Below are positions 30,615 to 38,695 of a stretch of DNA of 64,000 nucleotides, one piece after another. This stretch comes from an uncultured Bacteroidales bacterium. GTDB taxonomy: Bacteria > Bacteroidota > Bacteroidia > Bacteroidales > Muribaculaceae. A program made the position numbers and the translations under genes. Under the pieces are notes generated by a model, which saw only the letters and a program-made list of their open reading frames with translations, was not told the origin of the DNA and made no database searches. Position 1 is the stretch's first letter, and each line of letters starts with the position of its first letter. Location of the stretch: assembly GCA_947173955.1 (NCBI GenBank), contig CAMWHE010000006.1:1-64000 (forward strand). Reading direction: 5' to 3'.

Positions 30615-31664
30615 ATGAAACTCTCACAGTTTAAATTCAAACTCCCTGAAGATCTTATCGCTCTTGAGCCTACGGCCGAACGCGACGAGTGCCGCCTGAT
30701 GATTGTCAACCGCAAGACAGGCGACATTCAGCACACTATCTTTAAAGACATCCTCAACTACTTCGAGGATGGCGACATGATGATTTTCAATGACACTAAA
30801 GTCTTTCCTGCACGCCTCAACGGCAACAAGGAAAAGACAGGCGCACGCATCGAAGTCTTTCTGCTCCGTGAGCTTGATGAGAAAAATAAGCTTTGGGATG
30901 TACTCGTGGAACCCGCCCGAAAGATCCGCATCGGCAATAAGCTCTATTTCGGCGATGACGAATCGATGGTAGCTGAAGTCATCGACAACACTACATCACG
31001 CGGACGCACTCTCCGCTTCCTCTACGACGGACCGCACGACGAATTCAAGGCCGCCCTCTTCGCCCTCGGCGAGACCCCGCTCCCTCTCTACATCAAGCGT
31101 GATGCACGTCCGGACGATGCCGAAAACTATCAGTGTATCTTTGCACGCAACGAAGGAGCCGTCGTAGCCCCCGCAGCCGGCATACACTTCAGCCGCGAGC
31201 TTATGAAGCGACTCGAGATCAAAGGCGTTCAGGAAGGATTCATCACAGTTCACAGCGGTCTGGGCAACTTCCGTGAAATCGATGTAGAAGATCTGACCAA
31301 GCACCGCATGGACTCTGAACAGATCGAAATTTCTGAAGAACTCGTCAAAAACGTCAACGCCACGAAAGACAGCGGCCACAAAGTATGCGCCGTCGGCACA
31401 TCCGTTCTACGCGGAATAGCAAGCGCCGTCAGCATGGGTGGACATATGAAAGTCTGCTCCGGCTGGACCAACAAATTCATTTTCCCGCCCTACGAGTTTA
31501 CCGTAACGGATGCTCTCGTCACCAATTTCCATCTCCCCTACTCCACGATGCTTATGATGGTAGCGGCTTTCGGTGGCTATGACCTCATCATGAAAGCCTA
31601 TGAGGTAGCCATCAAAGAGGGCTACCGCTTCGGAGCTTACGGTGACGCAATGCTCATAATCTGA
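30615..31664 (+). CDS. queA: S-adenosylmethionine:tRNA ribosyltransferase-isomerase
   Basis: QueA transfers and isomerises the ribosyl part of SAM onto preQ1 in tRNA to make epoxyqueuosine. The 349-aa product has [20 protein letters not shown] at the N-terminus, [28 protein letters not shown], and [19 protein letters not shown]. All are family signatures, and the length is normal. It is 49 bp after truB; the cluster pairs two tRNA-modification genes with envelope genes. Confidence 0.96.
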   Translation: MKLSQFKFKLPEDLIALEPTAERDECRLMIVNRKTGDIQHTIFKDILNYFEDGDMMIFNDTKVFPARLNGNKEKTGARIEVFLLRELDEKNKLWDVLVEPARKIRIGNKLYFGDDESMVAEVIDNTTSRGRTLRFLYDGPHDEFKAALFALGETPLPLYIKRDARPDDAENYQCIFARNEGAVVAPAAGIHFSRELMKRLEIKGVQEGFITVHSGLGNFREIDVEDLTKHRMDSEQIEISEELVKNVNATKDSGHKVCAVGTSVLRGIASAVSMGGHMKVCSGWTNKFIFPPYEFTVTDALVTNFHLPYSTMLMMVAAFGGYDLIMKAYEVAIKEGYRFGAYGDAMLII

Positions 31665-31671
31665 CAACGAC

Positions 31672-32190
31672 ATGATTATCGACGAACGTCTCTCTCAGCT
31701 TGATCGCGCCATGCAGGCAGCCGGTCGCATGATTACCGCGGCTCGCACTGCTCCCAAGGCGCGCGGCATAGATATTCTCGAAGCGTGTATTCTTACCGGC
31801 GACGATATCACACGCCTTTCGGAAGCCATGCTTGACCTGCACCGCTCCACCGGACGTCCCGTCTATGAGCGCGATGCCGCCAATATACTCAAGGCGCAGT
31901 GCATCGTACTCATCGGTACGCATCGCCAGCTCATGGGGCTAAACTGCGGCCACTGCGGATTCCCTACCTGTGCCGCAAAACCGGCGGAAGCTCCCTGCGC
32001 CATGAATGTCACTGATGTCGGCATCGCCATAGGATCAGCCTGCGCAGCTGCTTCCGACTGCAAGGTAGACACCCGCGTCATGTTCTCGGCCGGTATGGGT
32101 GCGATGCGCCTTGACCTGCTCCCCGGCTGCACTCAGGTTTTTGCCATTCCGGTCGCCATTGCCAGCAAAAATCCGTTTTTCGACCGCTGA
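31672..32190 (+). CDS. DUF2148 ferredoxin-like protein
   Basis: The 172-aa protein matches the DUF2148 family, small predicted iron-sulfur proteins. The cysteine-rich core includes NCGHCGFPTC, EAPCAMNV and GSACAAASDCKVDTRV, enough ligands for one or two clusters. Function is unknown. It lies 7 bp after queA and its TGA overlaps the ATG of yigZ, so translation is probably coupled. Confidence 0.82.
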   Translation: MIIDERLSQLDRAMQAAGRMITAARTAPKARGIDILEACILTGDDITRLSEAMLDLHRSTGRPVYERDAANILKAQCIVLIGTHRQLMGLNCGHCGFPTCAAKPAEAPCAMNVTDVGIAIGSACAAASDCKVDTRVMFSAGMGAMRLDLLPGCTQVFAIPVAIASKNPFFDR

Positions 32191-32786
32191 TGGGCGATAC
32201 CTTCTATACAATTTCATCTGAAGGCGAAGGCATCTACAAAGAGAAGATGAGCAAATTCATCGCCTTTGCGATCCCCGTATCGTCAGCAGCCGAGGCCAAA
32301 TCCTCTGTCAGCAGCTACGCTAACAAATATCACGACGCACGTCACGTCTGCTGGGCCTACATGATAGGTCCGCAGCGTGACGAATTTCTTTCAAGCGACA
32401 ACGGCGAACCCTCCGGTACAGCCGGCAAACCTATATTAGGACAGATCAATTCCCACAATCTGACCAATATAGTTATTATTGTTGTCCGCTATTTCGGAGG
32501 CATCAAGCTCGGCACATCTGGACTCATCTCAGCCTATCGCGAAGCCGCTCGTCTTGCCATCGAAGCGACCGAGATCATCGAATGTCATGACCAGACCGTC
32601 ATCTCATTCACCTTCCCCTATCTCGCCATGGAGCCGGTCATGCGCCTTGTCAAAGGGAGCGACCTGAAAATACTTGAACAGGTATTCGACAACAGCTGCT
32701 CGATGTCAATTTCGCTCAGATCCGACCATGCTCCGGAATTACACCGCCGGCTTTCAGATATCGAGGGAGTCTCAATTATAGAATAA
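32190..32786 (+). CDS. YigZ/IMPACT family protein
   Basis: The 198-aa product belongs to UPF0029 (YigZ, bacterial IMPACT homologue). Signatures are KFIAFAIPVSSAAEAKSS, NGEPSGTAGKPIL, and VIIVVRYFGGIKLGTSGLI; a small C-terminal DUF1949-like domain follows. Bacterial YigZ proteins have no firm biochemical role, although a nucleic-acid-binding function has been proposed. The start codon overlaps the preceding stop by one base. Confidence 0.9.
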   Translation: MGDTFYTISSEGEGIYKEKMSKFIAFAIPVSSAAEAKSSVSSYANKYHDARHVCWAYMIGPQRDEFLSSDNGEPSGTAGKPILGQINSHNLTNIVIIVVRYFGGIKLGTSGLISAYREAARLAIEATEIIECHDQTVISFTFPYLAMEPVMRLVKGSDLKILEQVFDNSCSMSISLRSDHAPELHRRLSDIEGVSIIE

Positions 32787-32791
32787 TAGGC

Positions 32792-32832
32792 AAAAAAACA
32801 CCGGAGCAATTATGTTACTCCGGTGCTTTTTT
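32792..32832. terminator. Bidirectional terminator between yigZ and cydB
   Basis: AAAAAAA-CACCGGAG / CTCCGGTG-cTTTTTT with a loop of about 10 nt lies between convergent genes. A and T runs flank both sides. Confidence 0.9.
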
Positions 32833-32852
32833 ATCATATGGCTATTGACGAA

Positions 32853-33989
32853 TCAATAGCTATGGTCATTCTCCACTTCTTCAGTGGTAAGCGGACGGGC
32901 ATTCATCTTATACCAGACATAGCCGATGTAGGCCACAACCACAGGGACAAAGGCCGACACCCAGGCCATCACCTTAAGGGTAAAGTGAGTGGAAGAACTG
33001 TTAGCTATCGTCAGAGAGCTTGACGGATCACTGACCGAAGGCAGATAGGCCGTGCCGTTATATCCGGCCGCACACAGAAGGGCGAAGACGGTAAGCACCG
33101 TACCGATACCGGTCCACCATATACCGCAACGCCATACTCCCTTGCATGGAAGTGCGGTTCTCACTATTCCCCAGAGCACGCAGAGCACACCGGCGAGAAG
33201 CATCAGGCCGAGCCACCACAGATTCGTCAGATTAGAGACATACTTATATGGCATCTTCTCGATCACGCCCGACTCGTTGACACCGTAACCCGACGAAGTA
33301 AGCAGCACGGCGGCAAAAGCGAGGAATAGCACTACGAAGATGCCTCCGTTGACTATAACTGACTTACGCATACGGGCTGCAAATTCAGCACCGTCATCAA
33401 TCGAATTGATGAAATAGAGTGCGGCAAGCGTACGGGCGAGGAACAGCACCATAAAGCCGAGCAGAAGATTTCGCCAGGAAGCGATTGCCTCGAGTCCGTG
33501 GCTGCCGTTCCACTGAGAGATCACAGGAGCCGAGCCGTCAAGCAGGTTACCGCGTGTCACGCTGAAATCCGCTCCGAAAAACAGGGTGCCAACAACCACA
33601 CCGAGCAGCACACAACCGACACAGCCGTTGAACATCAGGAAGATGTCATAGACGCGCTCGCCGAAGATATTGCCCGGTTTACGGCGGAATTCATAGCTGA
33701 CTGCCTGAAGGATAAAGCTCAGGAGTATGAGCATCCAGAGCCAGTAGGCGCCTCCGAAACTCGTAGAATAAAACAGCGGAAACGAAGCGAAGAATGCGCC
33801 GCCATAGACCACCAGCGTGGTGAATGTCAGCTCCCACTTGCGTCCGAGGGAATTTACTATAAGATTGCGTGTCTGTTCATTCTTCACGCATCCTATGTAT
33901 GTCTGGCCTCCCTGCACGAAGAGCAGAAATACGAGCAAAGCGCCCAGCAGCGAGACTATCGCCCACCAATATATCTGAAGTTCATTCAT
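32853..33989 (-). CDS. cydB: Cytochrome bd ubiquinol oxidase subunit II
   Basis: CydB partners CydA in the high-affinity bd oxidase, allowing oxygen use or detoxification at very low oxygen. From ATG 33989 the product is 378 aa with about eight membrane segments and no soluble domain, starting MNELQIYWWAIVSLLGALL. An in-frame TTG at 33995 would overlap cydA by 4 nt, but the ATG is more family-like and leaves a 2-nt gap. The conserved AFVPVVVAYIGYVWYKMN end is present. Confidence 0.95.
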   Translation of the reverse strand: MNELQIYWWAIVSLLGALLVFLLFVQGGQTYIGCVKNEQTRNLIVNSLGRKWELTFTTLVVYGGAFFASFPLFYSTSFGGAYWLWMLILLSFILQAVSYEFRRKPGNIFGERVYDIFLMFNGCVGCVLLGVVVGTLFFGADFSVTRGNLLDGSAPVISQWNGSHGLEAIASWRNLLLGFMVLFLARTLAALYFINSIDDGAEFAARMRKSVIVNGGIFVVLFLAFAAVLLTSSGYGVNESGVIEKMPYKYVSNLTNLWWLGLMLLAGVLCVLWGIVRTALPCKGVWRCGIWWTGIGTVLTVFALLCAAGYNGTAYLPSVSDPSSSLTIANSSSTHFTLKVMAWVSAFVPVVVAYIGYVWYKMNARPLTTEEVENDHSY

Positions 33990-33991
33990 AA

Positions 33992-35563
33992 TCAATCGTT
34001 TTTATCGTTAAGTATATCTCTTTTTGACTCTTTTCTGATCTGTCTTACCATGATGCTTACCTCAGCGACGAGCAGACAGGTGAACAATGCCGCGAACAGC
34101 CAGAATGTCAGCATGACCGATCCGGAGCTTACGCCTGAGATCGCAGCCTTACAGGGAAGCAGATCCTGCACCACCCAGGGCTGACGACCGACCTCGGCTA
34201 CAATCCATCCTGCCTCGCTGCATATCCATACGATAGCGATCGTGGCGAGTCCGCCCCACAGTATTAATTTCTTATCCAGCCATCCTGGACGCTTGTAGAC
34301 CATGAACAGTGCGGCCACGAAGAACAGCAGCAGATAGCCGCCTGCCATCACCATCACGCGGAAGGCGTAGAAAGTCAGCGCTACCGGCGGAACGGCATCC
34401 TCCGGACTGTCAAAGTAGCCGTAGCCAAAATACTGATAGTCGGCTTTCAGAAGTTCTGTAGCCTCAGCCATTCCGGCGCTGTCGCCGGCCTTCTGAGCCT
34501 TGCCATAGGCTGCAAGCGCTTCTTGCGCGCGCTTACCGGCTTCAATCCGATCGGCATAGGATACAGTGTGGATCGTATCGCCGTCTGCTGTCAGCTCTAT
34601 ACCCTCTATCAGATCGTCGATACCGGGCACGAATGCATTGGCATCATGACGGGCAAGGATTGACAGACCCTTCGGAATCTTTATTTCAAAAAGCATCTCC
34701 TTCTGATCATCGCCCGGCTTCTTCGATGGATTCAGCACGCCGATACCGACAAGACCTTGTCCGCACTCGCCGCGGTAGAGGCCTTCCATAGCCGCCAGCT
34801 TCATAGGCTGAACCTTGCCGACCTGAACAGCCGAGCCGTCGCCGGTCCACATTGTCAGTATGATACCGAACATTCCGACCCAACCGCCTACCTTGATCGA
34901 GCTCTTGGCAAACTCCTGATTGCGGCCACGCAGTAGCAGATAGCAGCTGACACCTACGACAAACACGCCGCCGAGTACCCATCCGCTGGCTACCGTGTGG
35001 AAAAATTTATTTATAGCCACAGGAGAAAGCGCTACATCCGTAAAGCTTACCATCACATTACGCATCTCGCCCGGATCAAATTCCATGCCGGCCGGATATT
35101 GCATCCATGCGTTGGCGACAAGAATCCACAGAGCTGACAGCACCACACCGATAGCCGTGAGCCATGTAGCTGTCAGATGGAATCCGCGGCTGACTTTCTT
35201 CCATCCGAAGAACATCACTGCTATAAATGTTGACTCGAGGAAGAAGGCGAAAATACCTTCGATAGCCAGCGGAGCTCCGAATATATCACCTACAAACCAG
35301 CTGTAGTTTGACCAGTTTGTACCGAATTCAAATTCCAGAATGATGCCGGTCGCAACTCCACACGCGAAGTTGATTCCGAATAGCTTCATCCACGTCTTTG
35401 TCATGCGCAGCCACTTTTCGTTGCGCGTGCGATACCACATTGTCTCCATGATCGCCACTATCAGCGACAACCCGATTGTCAGGGGGACAAACAGCCAGTG
35501 GACCATCGCTGTCAGCGCGAACTGCGCACGCGACCAGTCGACCAAACTTACCAAGTCATTCAT
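33992..35563 (-). CDS. cydA: Cytochrome bd ubiquinol oxidase subunit I
   Basis: CydA carries the haems b558, b595 and d, and the quinol site. The 523-aa product has the haem ligand His22 in MVHWLFVPLTIGLSL, FFHTVASGWVLGG, and GRQPWVVQDLLP near the C-terminus. A long Q loop (about residues 250-370) makes it similar in length to the E. coli protein. It sits between DUF4492 (upstream, 23 bp) and cydB (downstream) in one operon. Confidence 0.97.
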   Translation of the reverse strand: MNDLVSLVDWSRAQFALTAMVHWLFVPLTIGLSLIVAIMETMWYRTRNEKWLRMTKTWMKLFGINFACGVATGIILEFEFGTNWSNYSWFVGDIFGAPLAIEGIFAFFLESTFIAVMFFGWKKVSRGFHLTATWLTAIGVVLSALWILVANAWMQYPAGMEFDPGEMRNVMVSFTDVALSPVAINKFFHTVASGWVLGGVFVVGVSCYLLLRGRNQEFAKSSIKVGGWVGMFGIILTMWTGDGSAVQVGKVQPMKLAAMEGLYRGECGQGLVGIGVLNPSKKPGDDQKEMLFEIKIPKGLSILARHDANAFVPGIDDLIEGIELTADGDTIHTVSYADRIEAGKRAQEALAAYGKAQKAGDSAGMAEATELLKADYQYFGYGYFDSPEDAVPPVALTFYAFRVMVMAGGYLLLFFVAALFMVYKRPGWLDKKLILWGGLATIAIVWICSEAGWIVAEVGRQPWVVQDLLPCKAAISGVSSGSVMLTFWLFAALFTCLLVAEVSIMVRQIRKESKRDILNDKND

Positions 35564-35586
35564 AAGTCTTAAATTTTCAGGTTTGT

Positions 35587-35829
35587 TTATCTGTTAATTA
35601 ATGAATTCCTCACTGCTTCCGCTCGCTCGGCATCCGTATCATATCTGCTCGAGAGCGTGTCGGAAAAGAAAAACAGTTTCAGCACAAAAAAGATGATAAA
35701 CAGCTTAATCAGTATAATAAGCCATAGTTTTCGGCCTACCGTCATCGAACGGAATCCATCGACATACAGCCCGACAACCCGCTTCAGCAGACTGTCATTA
35801 CCGCTATTTTGTGTTGATAAGTCTTTCAT
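35587..35829 (-). CDS. DUF4492 small membrane protein, cydAB-associated
   Basis: The 80-aa protein starting MKDLSTQNSGNDSLLKRV has an amphipathic N-terminus (VVGLYVDGFRSMTVGRKLW), one transmembrane helix (about 36-54, LIILIKLFIIFFVLKLFFF) and a charged tail (RYDTDAERAEAVRNSL). It matches DUF4492, found just before cydAB in Bacteroidota. A role as accessory subunit like CydX is plausible but is inference. The frame stays open far upstream of the ATG, but that part runs antisense to the DUF4494 gene and is not real. A -7-like TAGTTTTG (35842-35849, minus) lies upstream. Confidence 0.82.
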   Translation of the reverse strand: MKDLSTQNSGNDSLLKRVVGLYVDGFRSMTVGRKLWLIILIKLFIIFFVLKLFFFSDTLSSRYDTDAERAEAVRNSLINR

Positions 35830-35871
35830 GTTAATTAAACACAAAACTATAAAAAAATTTAATAAAACGAT

Positions 35872-35879
35872 TAACTTTG
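35872..35879 (+). promoter_or_regulatory. -7 element for DUF4494-yggS
   Basis: TAACTTTG matches TAnnTTTG and lies 28 nt before the ATG at 35908. No TTTG is at the standard distance upstream, so the -33 part is weak. Confidence 0.5.
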
Positions 35880-35907
35880 CTATCCAAAACAACAAAAAAA
35901 TATAATT

Positions 35908-36354
35908 ATGGCCAACTGGTTTGAATGTAAAGTGCGCTATGACAAGACAATGGAAAACGGCGCACAGAAAAAAGTCAACGAGCCTTATCTCGTCGACGCA
36001 CTCTCTTTTACGGAAGCTGAAGCACGCATGATCGATGAAATCACGCCCTTCATCTCCGGCGACTTCTCCATTTCCGCTGTAAAACGCACTAAAATAGCCG
36101 AAATATTCTGGGACGATTCCGCCGACAAGTGGTATCTTGTCAAGGTCGCTTTCATCACAATCGACGAAAAGACAGCCGCCGAGAAAAAGACAACGTCCCT
36201 CATTCTTGTGGCAGCCAACGACTTCCGCGGAGCTCTCGACGCATTCATGCTCGGAATGAAGGATACGATGGCCGACTTTGAGATCGTATCCATTACCGAG
36301 ACTCCGCTGATGGATGTCTATCGCATGAAAGTAGTCGACAATAAACCTGAATAA
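35908..36354 (+). CDS. DUF4494 family protein
   Basis: The 148-aa cytoplasmic protein matches DUF4494, a Bacteroidota family of unknown function. It starts ANWFECKVRYDKTMENG and contains EPYLVDALSFTEAEARM plus the FEIVSITETPLMDV end typical of the family. There is no signal or membrane segment. Its TAA overlaps the ATG of yggS by one base, so the pair is translationally coupled. Confidence 0.88.
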   Translation: MANWFECKVRYDKTMENGAQKKVNEPYLVDALSFTEAEARMIDEITPFISGDFSISAVKRTKIAEIFWDDSADKWYLVKVAFITIDEKTAAEKKTTSLILVAANDFRGALDAFMLGMKDTMADFEIVSITETPLMDVYRMKVVDNKPE

Positions 36355-37034
36355 TGTCCGACACGATTGCCGACAATCTCCGCCGCGTCGCGGCATCTCT
36401 CCCTCCGGATGTGCGTCTGCTCGCAGTCTCCAAGTTTCATCCGGCCGAAGCTGTCCTCGAGGCTTACTCGGCCGGACAGCGCCATTTCGGCGAGAGCCGC
36501 GTCCAGGAGCTGATCCCGAAAGTCAAAGCCCTCCCGGCCGACATCAACTGGCACTTTATCGGCCATCTGCAGACCAATAAGGTGCGCCAGCTCATCGGCC
36601 TGTGCTATCTGATAGAGAGCGTTGACTCGCTCCGGCTTCTTGAAGCGATCGATCGCGAAAGCCTTCGGGCCGGAGTTGTCACGCGCATTCTCATGCAGGT
36701 ACATGTAGCCCGCGAAGAAACTAAATTCGGATTCACTCCCGACGAGATTCTCGACTATTTCTCCCGCCGGCAGTTCGAGTCCCTGCAGGCCACGCATATA
36801 TGCGGACTGATGGGGATGGCGTCAAACACCGACGACACCGGCCGCATCACGACTGACTTCCGGACTATCCGCTCGCTCTACGATAAGATCCTCCGGACGT
36901 GTCCCGACCTGCGCGGATTCGACACGATCAGCATGGGCATGAGCGACGATCGCGAGATAGCCATCCGCGAAGGCTCCACACAGATCCGCGTGGGCACGGA
37001 TATCTTCGGAATACGCGATTACGGAGCCGGATGA
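36354..37034 (+). CDS. YggS-family pyridoxal phosphate-binding protein
   Basis: YggS/PROSC proteins bind PLP and maintain vitamin B6 and amino-acid balance. The 226-aa product has the PLP lysine in LLAVSKFHPAEAVLEAY, HFGESRVQELIPKV, WHFIGHLQTNK, and the phosphate-binding SMGMSDDREIAIREGST. It is a single-domain fold-type III barrel of normal length. It is coupled to the DUF4494 gene. Confidence 0.95.
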   Translation: MSDTIADNLRRVAASLPPDVRLLAVSKFHPAEAVLEAYSAGQRHFGESRVQELIPKVKALPADINWHFIGHLQTNKVRQLIGLCYLIESVDSLRLLEAIDRESLRAGVVTRILMQVHVAREETKFGFTPDEILDYFSRRQFESLQATHICGLMGMASNTDDTGRITTDFRTIRSLYDKILRTCPDLRGFDTISMGMSDDREIAIREGSTQIRVGTDIFGIRDYGAG

Positions 37035-37097
37035 CACAAATTTTATCGAATAACTCATTTTTTTAACAATTAGCGCCGTCAGTCACAACTTTTTTTA

Positions 37098-37105
37098 TAC
37101 CTTTG
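37098..37105 (+). promoter_or_regulatory. -7 element for the MFS permease
   Basis: TACCTTTG matches the -7 consensus and lies about 80 nt before the ATG at 37187. A clear -33 TTTG is not found 19-21 nt upstream. Confidence 0.45.
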
Positions 37106-37186
37106 TAAGACAAGCAGGCGCTTACGCCGTGTCTCTCTCTATTTAAGACCATAAAAAACTAATAATCAATCAATATCAAAAACGCA

Positions 37187-38512
37187 ATGGCAACACAAAA
37201 GAAAAACAGCAATTTCGTTGCGATTATCACGATGTTCTTCATCTTCGCAATGATATCGTTTGTTACCAACATGGCTGCGCCTTTCGGCAATATCTGGGGA
37301 TTCAGATATGAATGGGCCGGTATGGCAGGTAACCTCATGAACTTTACCGCTTACCTCTTCATGGGCATCCCAGCCGGTAACATGCTCATCAAGTACGGTT
37401 ACAAAAAGACTGCGCTCATAGCCCTCGCTGTCGGAGCTATCGGTCTTGGCATCCAGCTTTTATCAAGCGCTGTGGGCGACAACATCATTGTTATTAACGG
37501 TGAGAATCCCACTACACTCAACCTGTTCATCTACCTGCTCGGCGCTCTTGTGTGCGGCTGCTGCGTATGTATGCTCAATACCGTGGTCAACCCCATGCTC
37601 AACCTTCTCGGTGGTGGCGGTAACAAAGGTAATCAGCTTATCCAGACCGGTGGCACGCTTAACTCTCTTTCAGGTACTCTGACCCCTCTGCTTGTAGGTG
37701 TACTTGTCGGTACTCTTACCAAGGAAACAACTATGGCAGCCGTCGCTCCCCTGGTGATTACCGGTATCGTTATCTTCGTTCTCGCATTTATCGTAATCTC
37801 GTTCATCAAAATCGCAGAGCCTCAGGCTAACCTCAACAACGTCAAATACGAGCACTCTCCCCTCGCCTTCCGTCACTGTCTGCTCGGCGTTGTAGCCATC
37901 TTCTTCTATGTAGGTATCGAGATCGGTATCCCCGGAGAACTCAACGCATGGATCAGCCGCGAAAACTTTGAAGGTGCGGCTGCTGTCGCCGGCTCTCTGG
38001 CAGCCATCTACTGGCTCATGATGCTCATCGGCCGTTTCCTCAGTTCAATCATCAGCGGTAAGGTTTCAACCCGCACCCAGATGGTGACTGTATCATCAGT
38101 AGCTATAATCCTTGTACTTATTGCTATCATTCTGCCTGAAAGCGTTACATTCAAATCGCCTAAACTTGAAGCGCTCAACATCACAAGTGGCGAAGTACCT
38201 CTGAAATGTCTCTTCCTCTTCCTCTGCGGTCTCTGCACATCTGTCATGTGGGGCGGCATCTTCAATCTTGCCACTGAAGGTCTCGGTAAATACACCGCCA
38301 AAGCATCAGGCATCTTTATGATGATGGTAGTGGGCGGTGGTATCATGCCCTATATTCAGGACTGGCTTGGCCGCCACTTCGGATATGTCAACAGCTACTG
38401 GCTTGTGGTAGCGATGCTTGTCTATATCCTCTACTACTCGATCGTAGGCTCCAAGAATGTCAACAAAGACATACCTGTCAACGAAGAGCCCTTCGACCTC
38501 CGCGACCTCTAA
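37187..38512 (+). CDS. FucP-like major facilitator superfamily permease
   Basis: The 441-aa protein has about 12 membrane segments and fits the FucP/GluP sugar:proton symporter branch of MFS. Indicators are NMAAPFGNIWGFRYEWAGMAGN near the start, FMGIPAGNMLIKYGYKKTAL in the first conserved loop, and MWGGIFNLATEGLGKYTAKASG in the C-terminal half, which is typical of the family. Substrate is probably a monosaccharide such as glucose, galactose or fucose, but cannot be fixed from sequence. It is monocistronic. Confidence 0.85.
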   Translation: MATQKKNSNFVAIITMFFIFAMISFVTNMAAPFGNIWGFRYEWAGMAGNLMNFTAYLFMGIPAGNMLIKYGYKKTALIALAVGAIGLGIQLLSSAVGDNIIVINGENPTTLNLFIYLLGALVCGCCVCMLNTVVNPMLNLLGGGGNKGNQLIQTGGTLNSLSGTLTPLLVGVLVGTLTKETTMAAVAPLVITGIVIFVLAFIVISFIKIAEPQANLNNVKYEHSPLAFRHCLLGVVAIFFYVGIEIGIPGELNAWISRENFEGAAAVAGSLAAIYWLMMLIGRFLSSIISGKVSTRTQMVTVSSVAIILVLIAIILPESVTFKSPKLEALNITSGEVPLKCLFLFLCGLCTSVMWGGIFNLATEGLGKYTAKASGIFMMMVVGGGIMPYIQDWLGRHFGYVNSYWLVVAMLVYILYYSIVGSKNVNKDIPVNEEPFDLRDL

Positions 38513-38585
38513 TCTCGTCAAGCTCCGGTTATATCGATGCAATATATATTAATGTATATACTTACACTGATATAAAATCCACAAA

Positions 38586-38620
38586 CGTTGTCGGACGCCT
38601 CTCAGGGCGATCCGACAACG
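38586..38620 (+). terminator. Strong hairpin after the MFS gene
   Basis: CGTTGTCGGA-CGCC pairs with GGCG-a-TCCGACAACG, 14 bp with one bulge. What follows is CTATATATTA rather than a T run, so it may be a weak or factor-assisted terminator. Confidence 0.6.
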
Positions 38621-38695
38621 CTATATATTATCATAAAAACCTGACATAACGGAATTATCATTAAGCATTAAAACTAATACCCTATTAATCAATCT

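Noticed and set aside
35830-36396. Long minus-strand extension of the DUF4492 frame
   Set aside because: It runs antisense to the DUF4494-yggS coding pair and shows no family similarity; the real start is the ATG at 35829.
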